From positions 56,893,561 through 56,957,560 of the forward strand of contig NC_088775.1 in NCBI RefSeq assembly GCF_954871325.1: a DNA stretch of 64,000 bases. Direction: 5' to 3'. Of this stretch, positions 22,961 to 33,984 are shown in pieces; within the stretch, counting starts at the first letter, position 1; every line of letters starts with the position of its first letter. Position numbers and translations under genes: made by a program. The notes beneath the pieces were generated by a model. The model had not been told where the DNA came from. It saw only the letters and a list, made by a program, of their open reading frames with translations, and did no database searches. Origin of the DNA: Gordionus sp. m RMFG-2023 (taxonomy: Eukaryota > Nematomorpha > Gordioida > Chordodea > Parachordodidae).

Positions 22961-23870
22961 TTCCAAAATGATCATAACTTTGGAATATTATAAATAAATG
23001 GTAATTTATAATTTTGTACTTTAATTTATAATTTTTAGAAATTTTGAATATTATAAATAAACAACATGTAAATTACTAAACTATTATGATCTCCATGTTT
23101 TTTTATTTTAATTATTTTATTTACTTTTCTGTAATAAATTAGATATCGAAACGGAAACAACTAGAGTAGGTCTACATAATTGTTTTCTTTTTCACCCATT
23201 TATATTATATTTAAGAATTTTTCTGCCATACTTAAAACTTAAAATAAATTTTAATTTATATTGCAATACTTTTATATTTATCGTAATTTACCCAATCACT
23301 CGGATCCTAGTAAATACTCCGGATTAAAGGTTAATATTTCGCTTATTTATTTTCTCTCCATAAGTTTTTTTGTCGCTTTTACCTCCTTTGATCCTCCCAA
23401 ATTTATTTTATAAAAGATTTAATTTTCTTAAGATATATAGTTTTTCTAACTGTATTTAGTCCTACACGAAACTCTTTATCTCAAAATATGAACGAAATAG
23501 AATATTTAATAATGGGGCACTAGTCTTTCTCCGGCTTCGTCTAGTTTTATTTAAAAAAAAAAAACAACAATAATATTATGGAAAATGATGATCGCAAATA
23601 CAGTTATTAAAATTTATTTTCTTAGTATTTAACTACAAACTCTTATTTAAAATTCAAACTAAACAATGTAAAATAGTCAATACTACCCTTCCATACAAAA
23701 CCTACCAAATCGGAAATGAGCCTTATTTGCTCTTCTATTTCCCATGAGCGAATAAATATAGTTTTGACACACACGGTTTATTTTTCGCTCTAGATAATCA
23801 TAAGCTGTTACTAAATTATATACTCCTATCTCCAGTCTTTAACACATTTGTGAAAATATAGTTATTCTTT
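22961..23870. other. Intron sequence, nothing recognised
   Basis: AT-rich sequence between the tandem array and the RTE element. No coding or repeat features that I can support. Confidence 0.4.
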
Positions 23871-23879
23871 TTCCTGTTA

Positions 23880-25275
23880 TCTCTATATAACAAAATCTGG
23901 GATAGTGGCAAAACACCTGTAGAATGGAATAAGTCCTATTTATGCAATTTTCCAAAATAAATGACCCAAGAGAGTTTAAAGATTATCGTGCGGTAGCCCT
24001 TACATCTACAGTATCTATGATTTACATGGTCCTTCTAAAAAACAGGATCATGTCTTCAATTCCAGACTTACTACCCAAATACATCTGCGCTTATAGGCCA
24101 AATAAAAATATTCTAGAGCCAATTCTAGCATTAAAAATAACAATACAAAAAAGCTACAAATATAAAATCCCTGCCTTCTTCACTTTTATAGATTTTAGTA
24201 GAGCATTCGATACTGTGAATCACGAGGCCCTATGGAGGACACTCTTGGAAAGTGGGATCGAAGCCAATATTATCTACATTCTGAGAAATCATTAATCTAA
24301 ACTATCTGCCTGCTTTAAAGTCAACAATAAAATATCCCCCACCTTCAGAATTAAAAAAGGTGTGAAACAAGGCTGTATTTTATCACCGTTACTGTTTAAT
24401 ATTATAATCAGTAAAATTATAAAAGAGGTCCTAGGATGCCCAAATCTAATAGAAATAAGCTCAAACACAACAATACGTTTAGAAAACAAAATAATATCTT
24501 ATGCCGATGACATAGTCACATATCGACTAGCTTCGAAGAAACGAAAGATATGCTATATTTATTAGGAACCCTTAGCCTAAGAATGGGATTAAAAATAAAT
24601 TTCAAAAAAACTTGTATTCTTTCTTCTCCAAACGCAACTCAAAATCTAAATTTCACAATCGATGGAAATGAAATCAAAATAGTTGACAAAATAAAATATC
24701 TGGCGTCATGTTTGACAACATAGGAGGTTATAAAGAAGAGCTGAAAATAAGAATACAAAAAGCAAGAGGAGCCTTTTATAAATACATGAAAATATGGAAA
24801 ACAAAAGAAATATCTGTACACACCAGACTAAGAATTTTTAATTACACAGTTATTCCAATATTGCTATATGGAGGAGATCTATGGGAATTAAACAAAAAGG
24901 AGAACAGAAAATTACAATCATTCATAAATAACTGCCTCCGAATCATTAACGGAATCTTCTACCCGAGAGTAATATCCAACAATAATCTATGGAAGGTATC
25001 AAAATACACCCCAATAAACATTACCTTAAAAAAATGGCTCATTCAATTCCTCGCCCACATCATAAGGAACTCAGAACATAATCTAGTTCATGATGCAATT
25101 AAATGGCTATACACTTATAAAAAAAAGAATACACTAAATATAAATCCCTATGGTACTATAAAGCAATAAAAGATGTTATGGAACTTAACTTAAACATGAA
25201 GCAATTCATCAAACTAAATAATTGCAAAAACTCAAAAAACTTTTCCGTATTAAGAATAGATATCTGAAATAAATA
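23880..25275 (+). mobile_element. RTE-clade LINE, 5'-truncated, broken reverse transcriptase
   Basis: Pieces in order are LYNKIWDSGKTPVEWNKSY, then FKDYRAVALTSTVSMIYMVL (RT motif 2 region), TFIDFSRAFDTVNHEALWRT with the first catalytic Asp, KKGVKQGCILSPLLFNI, and ISYADDIVTY with an intact YADD box. A C-terminal block follows: IRIQKARGAFYKYMKIWKTK, LRIFNYTVIPILLYGGDLWE, LQSFINNCLRIINGIFYPR, and the closing KDVMELNLNMKQFIKLNN. That C-terminal run (A-x-x-A-F, V-x-x-x-L-L-Y-G, C-L-R-x-I, then D-V-x-E-L-x-L-x-x-x-x) is typical of RTE elements. It keeps four or five frame changes. The endonuclease domain is missing, consistent with 5' truncation. It sits in the P450 intron, antisense to the gene. 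Confidence 0.88.
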
Positions 25276-25439
25276 ATTTCTTAATATTTCTAAACCACTG
25301 TGTTGCTACTAGATCAGGACAAACTAAAACTCAATTGGTATGTACTTTATATTTTAAATGTTGTTTGAAACATTATATGCCTGAACAAAATTTTTCTAAA
25401 CTTAAAATCAGCCACAACCCACCCTTAAAGTAATTAACT
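25276..25439. other. Spacer between two LINEs
   Basis: Probably the 3' tail of the RTE element and a little intron sequence. No target duplication was recognised. Confidence 0.35.
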
Positions 25440-28400
25440 TACGCAGCAGTTCTTGGGCATAGGCTCTTTATCTCTGCCCCTCTTTCTCTTGGAGCCTATG
25501 GACGCCTAAGTGCGTACAAGTACGTGCGGCTTGCCCACAAACGTGTAGAGGGCTCCTCACATTTTTTTTACTTTCGTACCCAAATTAATTTCGTTTTTCC
25601 AATTAGATGGAAGTGAGGAATACCTAGCGTAGCTCTGTTGTTTACTCAACGGTTAGAAGGCATATGCGCTATATTTCACGTATCACGTAAGTTTTGTTTT
25701 GTATATCAAGAATCTTTCAATATAAAGTAACCTTTAAACATAATCATACATAACAATAATATGAACCATGGTGATATGTCCCACATGCTTTAAGAATGTT
25801 TCCTTAACAAAAGGAAATAAAATTATTTATCATGGTAAACGAGCCAACAGATGCCCTTCATCAGGTACTTTCTTTAACAACAATGAACCTGTTATGCCAC
25901 CTTCTTCTTATTCTGCTCTTATTAATAGTATAATTTGGATCCAATACCTACAACTTCAAGTTCCAACAATACCTTCAACACAGAAACAATCCCTTTAACT
26001 ATATCTTCATGCCCAGATAATTACATTAATTCAACCTTTATTGCTGAGGCACATGAATGGCTAGAAGAATTTATGAAAGAAAGTCCCCCCCCCCCACAAT
26101 AGCTCGTATACCAATTTTCATAATTTTTTTTAGCTATTTTAACCACCTTAAATAAAAATATTAAAAGCTTAGATAATTGGATTAAATTATTATCATTTAT
26201 ATATTTAAATCCACATCTTCCAACATCAAAATCAAACTTAACACAAAGCATCAAAAAAACATTAAATTCAAATGATAATAGTTATTTTGATATTCCCAAA
26301 CTACCTCCACATTCTTTCAATAAGCTTTTGACAGATAAAAAAAGGCCAAGCTTATTGAAAATAAAATAAACATATGCAATGTAAATTCAGCTATCAACAT
26401 AGCCTGTTCATGTGATACTTTGGCCCCCATTAATGATATAACTCTCATGGCAATCTAAACATCCTCAAGATTTTTCATAATCATCCTTCCACTATCTAAT
26501 AATCCCATTCCACTAACTGAGATGGAAATATTGGAAGCAATAAAACATTCAAAAAAGATTCTTCAGGAGGCATCGATGGCTTTCGAGCCATTTATCTCCA
26601 AGATATAATTAACCAACTATACCCCTATATCAAAACATACTTACACAATTCACCATATTGCTTAATCATATCTTTCATAATAATATACCTAATCTCATTC
26701 AACCCATCATTTTTGGAGCCCTCTTAATATCCTTAAATAAAACCAATAGGGACATCAGGCCTATTGCAATAGGGTCACTCTTCCGGCAAATCATTTCCAA
26801 AATAATTTGCTTCTGTATAAAATCTAACCTATCCAATCTACTACAACCAAACCAGCTTGGTTTTAATGTTCCTGGAGGATGTGAGGCTGCATCCCACTCG
26901 ACACGTTTCATCCTCCATAATACACATGATCAATGCATTTTCAAAATCGACCTACACAATGCCTTCAACTCACTTAGAAGGGAACATTTTATACCTTTCT
27001 TTTGTGAAACTTTCCCAGATTATACAACATATATCGCTGCATGTTACAACCTACCTTTTTAAAATTTAATGATTCTATTATTCTCTCTAAACAGGGCATC
27101 CAACAAGGAGACCCTTTAGGTCCGGCATTATTCTGCCAAGGCATCCAATTGATTATAAAAGAGATCTCTTCCAATTGTGATCTTAAATTAAATGTATGGT
27201 ACCTGGACGATGGCACACTAGCAGGCCCTTATAACGAAATCATAAAAATTCCATCAATTATAAATCACTCAGCTCCTATTACAGGACTTTCACTAAACCC
27301 TCATAAGTGTGAATTTTATTCCCCCTCTGAATCGGACTGCACACCCGAAAATTTTATTTTAGTGGACAAAGCCATCTTTACCCATTTATATTCACCCATA
27401 GGAGGGGAAAATGCTATATTTCATTTTAGAGATGAATTCCTTGCTAAATTTAATAGAATGTAAAATATTTTAAAATATTTATCTGTTCATCAGGTTTATA
27501 TTTACTGAGAAATTTTCTATTTATTCCAAAATTTCTCCATGACTTTCGTTCATCTACAATTTTCACATCCCCTGAGGTATTATTGGACCTCAAAGTCCAC
27601 TTAAAAAATACTCTCGAATCCATATTAAATATCAAATTTTCATCATCCTCCTGGATGCAGGCCGCTCTTCCACCAAAGCTAGGCGGTATAGGCATACAAT
27701 CCCCCATATCCCTAAGCATTTCAGCTTTTCTAACCTCAGTGGCTAAATTTCGACACACACTGAGAGACTTGAATATCGACCCACTTCGAACGGCAGCACT
27801 AGAGCTCTGGAGCAAAAATGCTCCAAATCGCTCATATCCAGATTCACTAAAGCAAAGAGACTGGAACTTTCCATTGATACAGCATTGCGTTGATTACTTA
27901 CACTTCAAAGTTGTTTAAAGAAAATCTCCATCGCTCTTTCTCCACCAAAACCCTAACCCAAGTATACATAATGCTAATAATATGACCCCTCTACCAGATC
28001 CAATAATTCCAACATCACCCATATGCCATCTAAAATATGAATGGTTAGAAACTGTACCTAGTTCTAATCTAGGCTTGTTATTAACCAACGAGAACTCAGA
28101 ATAGCCATAGGTCTTCGCTTAGGATGTGAAATCGTAGCACCTACATCACGCGTCCTATGTGAAACCCACATCGATAGTCTTGGACACCACCCCCTTAACT
28201 GTCGTTTCTTAAAAGGTAGATTACCCAGACACCATGCAATCAATTCAATCATCAACAGAACCTTGAGATCCTCAAAAATTCCCTCCACCCTGGAACCAAC
28301 GGTCTCAGCCTCGACAATCAAACCAGATGGTATGACGCTTGTCCCTTGGAACCAAGGTCTACCTCTCGCCTGGGATTATACTTGCGTGGATCGTTTTGCC

Positions 28401-28690
28401 AGATCTTTTTCTTCCAACTCTATCACGAAAGCCGAAAACACAAAAACAAACAAATATAGCAACCTTAATAATGTTTTGTTTGTTCCAGTAGTCTCAGATA
28501 CCTGTGGATCATTTGGACCCCAAGCCCTAAAATTATTCAAAACAATAGGTCAAAGGTTACGCTTAATCACAGATGACCCAAAAGAAGGCTTCTACCTTCG
28601 ACAGAGAATATCAACTGAAATCTGCCGGTCTAATTGCATATCCATACATGGGTCTATAAGCCCCGTTGATCATACCTAATTAAATGTTTA
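25440..28690 (+). mobile_element. Near full-length LINE with N-terminal zinc finger, RT, zinc knuckle and restriction-like endonuclease
   Basis: From left: a GC-richer leader (25440-25767); a zinc finger VICPTCFKNVSLTKG with H-G-K-R-A-N-R-C (C-x2-C, then H-x5-C) from 25768; a spacer region; RT starting KTNRDIRPIAIGSLFRQII, then QPNQLGFNVPGGCEAA, KIDLHNAFNSL, GIQQGDPLGPALFCQGI and VWYLDDGTLAGP with an intact DD. After the thumb come WLETVPSSNLG, LCETHIDSLGHHPLNC, LPRHHAINSIINRTLRS, KPDGMTLVPWNQGLPLAWDY, and VVSDTCGSFGPQALKLFKTI. The PD...D spacing fits a PD-(D/E)xK endonuclease, as in R2/NeSL-type LINEs. About six frame changes and some stops break the single long frame (for example near 26100, 27060, 27463 and 27918). 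It is antisense in the P450 intron. Confidence 0.87.
25458..25500 (+). promoter_or_regulatory. Stem-loop in the LINE leader
   Basis: CATAGGCTC (25458-25466) and GAGCCTATG (25492-25500) form a perfect 9-bp stem with a 25-base pyrimidine-rich loop. It lies about 270 bases before the first codon block of the LINE, in its presumed 5' untranslated leader. Its role is unknown. Confidence 0.45.
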
Positions 28691-29039
28691 ATTATTATTT
28701 TATTTAATATAGTTTTTATATAAATTTAATTTTACAAATAGTTTGCATGTTATTTTAAATATATATAATTTTTAAAAAATAAAAGAAATGAGATTATTAA
28801 CGATTAAAAAAAATATATATAAAATAATCCATTTTCAACCCAAACATTATTAAAATTAATAAAGTTAGAGAAATATTAGATTTAAAATAAGAACCTTTAT
28901 CTCCAAAAAAGCAGATTTAACTCTCGATTCTGAGTTAGGAAACAAAGAAAAAATATTTAAAAAGCTGTCATCTATAAAATAAATTTATGAATTCTTTATC
29001 AAACTTATATTATAATTCAAAATTAATGTATGTGCTTAC
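28691..29039. other. Intron sequence upstream of the LINE's right end
   Basis: AT-rich; the last part of the long P450 intron next to the exon at 29040. Only the GTAAGC donor at 29039-29034 (minus strand) is recognised. Confidence 0.5.
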
Positions 29040-29271
29040 AACTGTCCAAGTCCCAAGCTGTAATTATTTTTCCTCCTGTGATCTACTATTGCTTGAAAGG
29101 AAGGCCGAAATGGGCAAGTTCCTTCTTGCCTGAATACTTTTTCGACGTCGTTGGGGTCAAATAAAAGCAGACAATCTACCGAAAATAATCCGTTCTTTTC
29201 TTTGACTAATGGCCCGTACTTATTGTACTTTTCGATATTGGCAATGTGCAATCTGTTTTCATCCCATGGGC
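29040..29271 (-). CDS. Mitochondrial-clan cytochrome P450, first recognised exon (helix A to B-C loop)
   Basis: The exon reads PWDENRLHIANIEKYNKYGP, then LVKEKNGLFSVDCLLLFDPN, DVEKVFRQEGTCPFRPSFQA, IVDHRRKNNYSLGLGQ. K-Y-x-K-Y-G-P-L-V-K-E, F-D-P-x-D-V-E-x-V-F-R-x-E-G and C-P-x-R-P are typical of mitochondrial P450s, which receive electrons from ferredoxin at the inner mitochondrial membrane. The acceptor is TTTTCTTAAG (ends 29272), the donor GTAAGC begins at 29039. The exon starts with two bases of a split codon, so at least one more exon with the targeting peptide lies to the right, and it ends with two bases of the Leu codon completed at 17690. The substrate cannot be told from this part. 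Confidence 0.88.
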
Positions 29272-29575
29272 CTTAAGAAAAGATTCAAAATATTTTTTAA
29301 ATCGTCGTTTTAACCCGTTAATTACCTAAATATGGTAAATTCCGAATTTCCCTCAAAAATACATTAATTATATATCAAAAATTCGAAAGAGAAATTTCTA
29401 TGATTTTTTAATGTTCGAAAAATTAAACATTGGGAAATATAAGATATCATTTTTTGTAAAATAACCTTATTTTCTAACACTATTTTTTGGCAAAATGCAT
29501 TGATAATAGCTGACTAAGTTACAGGTTTGCTGTCAATCCAATGACCCAAATTTTATTAGTGAAAATTAAAGATCT
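29272..29575. other. Intron or upstream sequence, nothing recognised
   Basis: Lies 5' of the first recognised P450 exon on the minus strand. The missing N-terminal exon was not found here. Confidence 0.4.
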
Positions 29576-29583
29576 ATTCAAGG

Positions 29584-30239
29584 CAGGGTTGGCAAATCGG
29601 TCAATTTGACCGGTCAACAATAGGAGTGTTTGACCTGGTCATATACTGTCAAATACTCTAAAAAAATCTGGAAAAAAAATTAAAAATATGTTTGAAAAAA
29701 TAAAAATCGATATAAATACATGGGATCACAATGCTACTTATTTATTGAGTCCACGATATCAAAGGGAGTATTTTACTGTTGAGGATTTAATGATGTATGT
29801 GATATAATAAAAGAATTTGGCATTTTACAAGGTGGTGATTATCAAAATATTTCACATAAATTTCAGAAGTAAAAAAGGCATTTTTAATAACAAATAATAT
29901 GGAATAACTTCCACAAGAAACAATCAAATTCCCACCTCAAGCTAGTGGAATAAAGATAGCCCACCATGCACGCTAAGATAAGTGGAATTTTACCAACAAT
30001 TCCTAATATTTCTTCTTCTGAAAGAAATTAGTCGATTTGGGTTATATTCTTAATAAAATAGAAATCGACTAAAGATCTCGACAATAGGAAAATTGATTAA
30101 AAATATTAAATAAAATGATAATTTGAATATGATTACGCCACAGAGAGCGAAAGTTATTGAATGATAATGAATTTAAAAAAATACTCTTAAAGTTAATATT
30201 GTCTTAAAAAATATTTATTTAATTTTTCACATTACCCTG
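29584..30239 (+). mobile_element. hAT transposon, short, with perfect 8-bp target duplication
   Basis: A 656-bp element flanked by ATTCAAGG (29576-29583 and 30240-30247). Its left end CAGGGTTGGCAAATCGG is a classic hAT terminus; the right end reversed reads CAGGGTAATGTG, so the inverted repeat is only about 6 bases. Inside are plus-strand transposase scraps: INTWDHNATYLLSPRYQREY (29700-29770), FPPQASGIKIAHHAR (about 29930-29975) and ISSSERN (30005-30030), in the order seen in hAT C-terminal regions. Stops are frequent. It is an internally deleted, dead copy. Confidence 0.85.
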
Positions 30240-30439
30240 ATTCAAGGGCTTTTTTTAATTCCAATTGTAGATATATTTAATATTAATAGATGAATTTTGA
30301 TACAACTTTTTTACTTTTTTTTATTATATTAAATAAATTTTAATTTAATCTTATTTTATATTAAATTTATAAATATATTTTCTAGAGATAATTTTTACTT
30401 TGGACATAAATATGGTATTAATAATAATCTTATATATTA

Positions 30440-31667
30440 CAGGGTTTCCCATCCAAAAAAGGAAAAGTCCCAATCAAAAAAGGAAAAGGTTCAATCAAAA
30501 AAGAAAAAGTGTCAAACAAAAAAGGAAAAAGTTCAATCAAAAAAGGAAAAGGTCCAATCAAAAAAGGAAAAATATCAATCAAAAAAGGAAAAGTCCCAAA
30601 GGTTAAGGTAAAAGTCCAATCAAAAAAGGAAAAGTGTCAAACAAAAAAGGAAAAGGTCCAATCAAAAAAGGAAAAATGTCAATCGAAAAAGGAAAATTCC
30701 CAAAAGAAAAGGAAAAGGGTCAATCAAAAAAGGAAAATTCCCATTCAAAAAAGGAAAATCGTAATTTTTTTTAAAAAAATATATAAACTTTTCAATTTCT
30801 CTTAAATTTATTTATTTTTGTCATTCCTTCTTATTTTATTTCTAACTTTTTGCGATTTCTTTATTTTATTTGTATCTTTTCTCACTATATCTTTTCTCAA
30901 TTTTTTTTCTTCTCATTTTTGTGGTTTGACTGAAAGTCTTCATTCTTGGTCTGGATGGGTATGACTTGGTCTGAGGGTTGGGGGGGGGCAAAAAATCCCA
31001 AAATGTAGAAAGGGAGAAATTATTAATGATTAATATAAATTTTTGTTTCGTACTATATTAAATATATATCGTAATTGTAATTAAATAATTTCATATGTAA
31101 AAAAATTATAATAAAAAAGTTGTCTGCCAAAAATTTAGTGAAAATTAAATATACTTAAAAGAATTATCAAAAATGAGAAGAAAAAAATTGAGAAAAAATA
31201 TAGTGAGAAAAGATATAAATAAAATAAAGAAATCGCAAAAAGTTAGAAATAAAATAAGAAGGAATGACAAAAATAAATAAATTTAAGAAAAATTGAAAAG
31301 TTTATATATTTTTTTAAAAAAATTACTATTTTCCTTTTTTGAATGGGAATTTTCCTTTTTTGAATGGGAATTTTCCTTTTTTGATTTTCCCTTTTCCTTT
31401 TCTTTTGGGAATTTTCCTTTTTTCGATTGACACTTTTCCTTTTTTGATTGAACTTTTCCTTTTTGTTTGACACTTTTCCATTTTTGATTGGACTTTTTCC
31501 TTAACCTTTAGGACTTTTCCTTTTTTGATTGACAATTTTCCTTTTTTGATCGGACCTTTTCCTTTTTTGATTGAACTTTTACCTTAACCTTTGGGACTTT
31601 TCCTTTTTTGATTGAACCTTTTCCTTTTTTGATTGGGACTTTTCCTTTTTTTGGATGGGAAACCCTG
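30440..31667. mobile_element. Foldback element with minisatellite arms, TA target duplication (copy 1)
   Basis: The ends are CAGGGTTTCCC (30440) and GGGAAACCCTG (31667), each bordered by TA. Inward of each end lies a tandem array of a 20-21 base unit, CAATCAAAAAAGGAAAAGT, about 15 copies per side in inverted orientation (30450-30770 and 31326-31655). Next come AT-rich inverted segments (30771-30910 and 31150-31325). The loop holds a 55-bp repeat that also occurs to the right and a G9 run. Lysine-rich frames (KKGKVPIKKGKG) come from the repeats and are not genes. TA duplication and CAGGG ends suggest Tc1/mariner-type mobilisation; the architecture is foldback. Confidence 0.82.
30921..30990 (+). 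repeat. 55-bp motif GACTGAAAGTCTTCATTCTT, copy inside foldback copy 1
   Basis: This sequence recurs directly at 31685-31745 and inverted at 31780-31845 and 31895-31960, with a diverged copy near 32010-32095. It begins with GGTTTGACTGAAAGTCTTC and ends at a G- or C-rich tract. Confidence 0.75.
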
Positions 31668-31669
31668 TA

Positions 31670-32095
31670 AAAGCTAATTTTTATATGGTTTGACTGAAAG
31701 TCTTCATTCTTGGTCTTGATGGATATGACTTGGTCTGGAGGGTGGAAGTGGAAGGCCACCCTCTATTAACCCCCTTCCCCAAACCAAGTCATACCCACCC
31801 AGACCAAGAATGAAGACTTTCAGTTAAACGATATTAAAATTAGCTTTTATTTGTTACTATATCAAAAAAAATTATTTTTACACCCCCCCCCCCCCAGACC
31901 AAGTCATACCCATCCAGACCAAGAATGAAGACTTTCAGTCAAACCATATTAAAATTAGCGTTTATTTGATACCCATATCGATATTTTGTGTTGATAAAAA
32001 TATTCCTGACCTCCCAGACCTAGACTCGCCCATTAAGAGTAAAAGATTGAACTCCAGTTAAATAGATCTTTTGATTAGCTATCGATCGATACCCT
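31670..32095. repeat. Palindromic cluster of the 55-bp motif
   Basis: From 31670 AAGCTAATTTTTATATGG leads into one direct copy, a 30-base centre with AGGCCACCCTC, and an inverted copy that ends AAAATTAGCTTTTA near 31850: together a hairpin of about 180 bp that resembles a MITE. A second inverted copy follows after a C13 tract, then a diverged one. The structure directly abuts the right end of the foldback element. Confidence 0.65.
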
Positions 32096-32334
32096 ATATT
32101 AGACATATCTTATTTCATAAGGCCAAAAAAACATCATTGAAAATTAATGAATAACGATAAAATTAAAAAACGAAACGCGCTGAAAACTCTTTTAAAAATA
32201 AGATTCTTCTATATCATGGTTCAAACGTGATAATGCCGTTTAGTTCTTTATCCTTTAAAAAATTGAAATTTTAAAGGGATCCCTTTAAATCCCGTGTAGA
32301 TCGTTGATAGTTATGATCCCTTCAAAAATTAAGA

Positions 32335-32840
32335 CATATGTATGATGAAAAAAAACGTAAAGTATTGTTAAAAAAATGGACCTAAATTTATAAATTATTT
32401 TTAAAAATACAAAAGAATTATCAAAAACGAGAAGAAAAAAATATAGTAAGAAAAATAAATTGCGAAAAGATACAAATAAAGTAAAGAAATCGCAAAAAGT
32501 TAGAAATAAAATAAGAAGGAGAATTTTCCTTTTTTGATTGACACTTTTCTTTCCTTTTGGGAATTTTCCTTTTCGATTGACACTTTTCCTTTTTTTGATT
32601 GAACCTTTTCCTTTTTTGTTTGACACTTTTCCTTTTTTTATCGGACATTTTCCTTTCTTTTTGGGAATTTTCCTTTTTTGATTGACACTTTTCCTTTTTT
32701 GTTTGAACCTTTTCCCTATTTGATTGAACCTTTACATTTTATGATTGACTCTTTTCCTTTTTTGATCGGACCTTTCCTTTTATGATTGAATCTTTTCCTT
32801 TTTTGATTGGGACTTTTCCTTTTTTGAATGGGAAACCCTG
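32335..32840. mobile_element. Foldback element with minisatellite arm, right arm only (copy 3)
   Basis: The right end GGGAAACCCTG (ends 32840) is followed by TA, and the 20-base minisatellite (reverse orientation) fills 32520-32830. The AT-rich inner segment at 32335-32515 shares AATGGACCTAAATTTAT and AAATCGCAAAAAGTTAGAAA with copy 2. The left arm is missing. Confidence 0.75.
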
Positions 32841-33960
32841 TATATTCTGTGAATAAAATTTATATAAATATTTAAATTTCCAATATCAAAATTTGATATC
32901 AAATCGTTCATTGTGTGTCAAAATTAAATCCAAGTGGAATGAAAACATCTATTTATAATGATCCTCAATTGATTCCACTTTAAAATTGAACGATTTTTAT
33001 AGGTAAAGTCGAGGCTTGTGAATCTCAAAACCATATAATTTCGCTATCACCTCAACAATCACATAAATCTCGAAATATTCCTGTTCGATATCATCTATTG
33101 GTCTTCTAAGTTGTAATATAATAATATTAGTGATTCTCATGACTTCAATCAAATCCATTTTTTTAAAAAATATTGAATAAAATTGTTGTTTAATAAATAA
33201 TTTATTAATACATTCCAATGAAAGAAATTGACAATTTATCATCTTTAGATGAAATATGTGTTTCAGGTAATTCTAATATTTCTCCAAGGGCCTACAAAAT
33301 TTTCTATACTAGATCCAAAAAATGTTGTAACAGTTTGATGTTTAAGGCTCAGGCTTTTTGCAGTTTCTTTTTTCCTATAGCACAAGAAGTCTCCGAATTA
33401 ATTATATTCAGCAAATTCTGTCTATTTGGATAACTGGACATTTAATACACTCTAGAAATTTTCTAATCATAGTTATTAGTAGAGATAAATTAAATAGAAT
33501 TTTTATTGGTTAATAAAATTTTCTTATATCCATCAGTGTTAAAGGTTAAAAAAAGTATGAAAATAAACTTTAAATGTTTGTGAGATAAAATATTAATATA
33601 CAAGAAATAAATATTTAAATTAATTTTAACTTTATGCTTATTTAGAATATATTCAATTTTAAATAGAATACTTTGCAATTAACAATTCACGAAACCTTTA
33701 TAATTTTTCAAAAATTTTGTTACGGGGGGGGGGATATTCCCCTCTCCCGCTGGCGCGCCTGCCTTAACCAATCCATTTTATTTTATCACATTTTCCAAAT
33801 ATGCCACAAGCCTATATAATTATTTTCTTTATGCTACCGCTACTAAATTATAAAAATATGAAAACTACAGCCAGAGAACTAAGTCTCATATTTTAAATAA
33901 GATAAAAGTTGATATTTATAAAGATTATTATAAGTAAAAACAATGTATATTTTCTAAATT
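32841..33960. other. Gene-free AT-rich stretch
   Basis: Short frames on both strands near 33000-33430 have no recognisable motif. A G10 run lies at 33724-33733. Confidence 0.4.
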
Positions 33961-33984
33961 TAATTTTTCTATTATAATTGCTTT

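Noticed and set aside
30400-30805. Lysine-rich open frames with KKGKVPIKKGKG repeats, also on the minus strand at 31243-31759 and 32285-32648
   Set aside because: They arise from the 20-bp minisatellite in foldback arms, occur in several frames and on both strands, and have no start or context of a gene.
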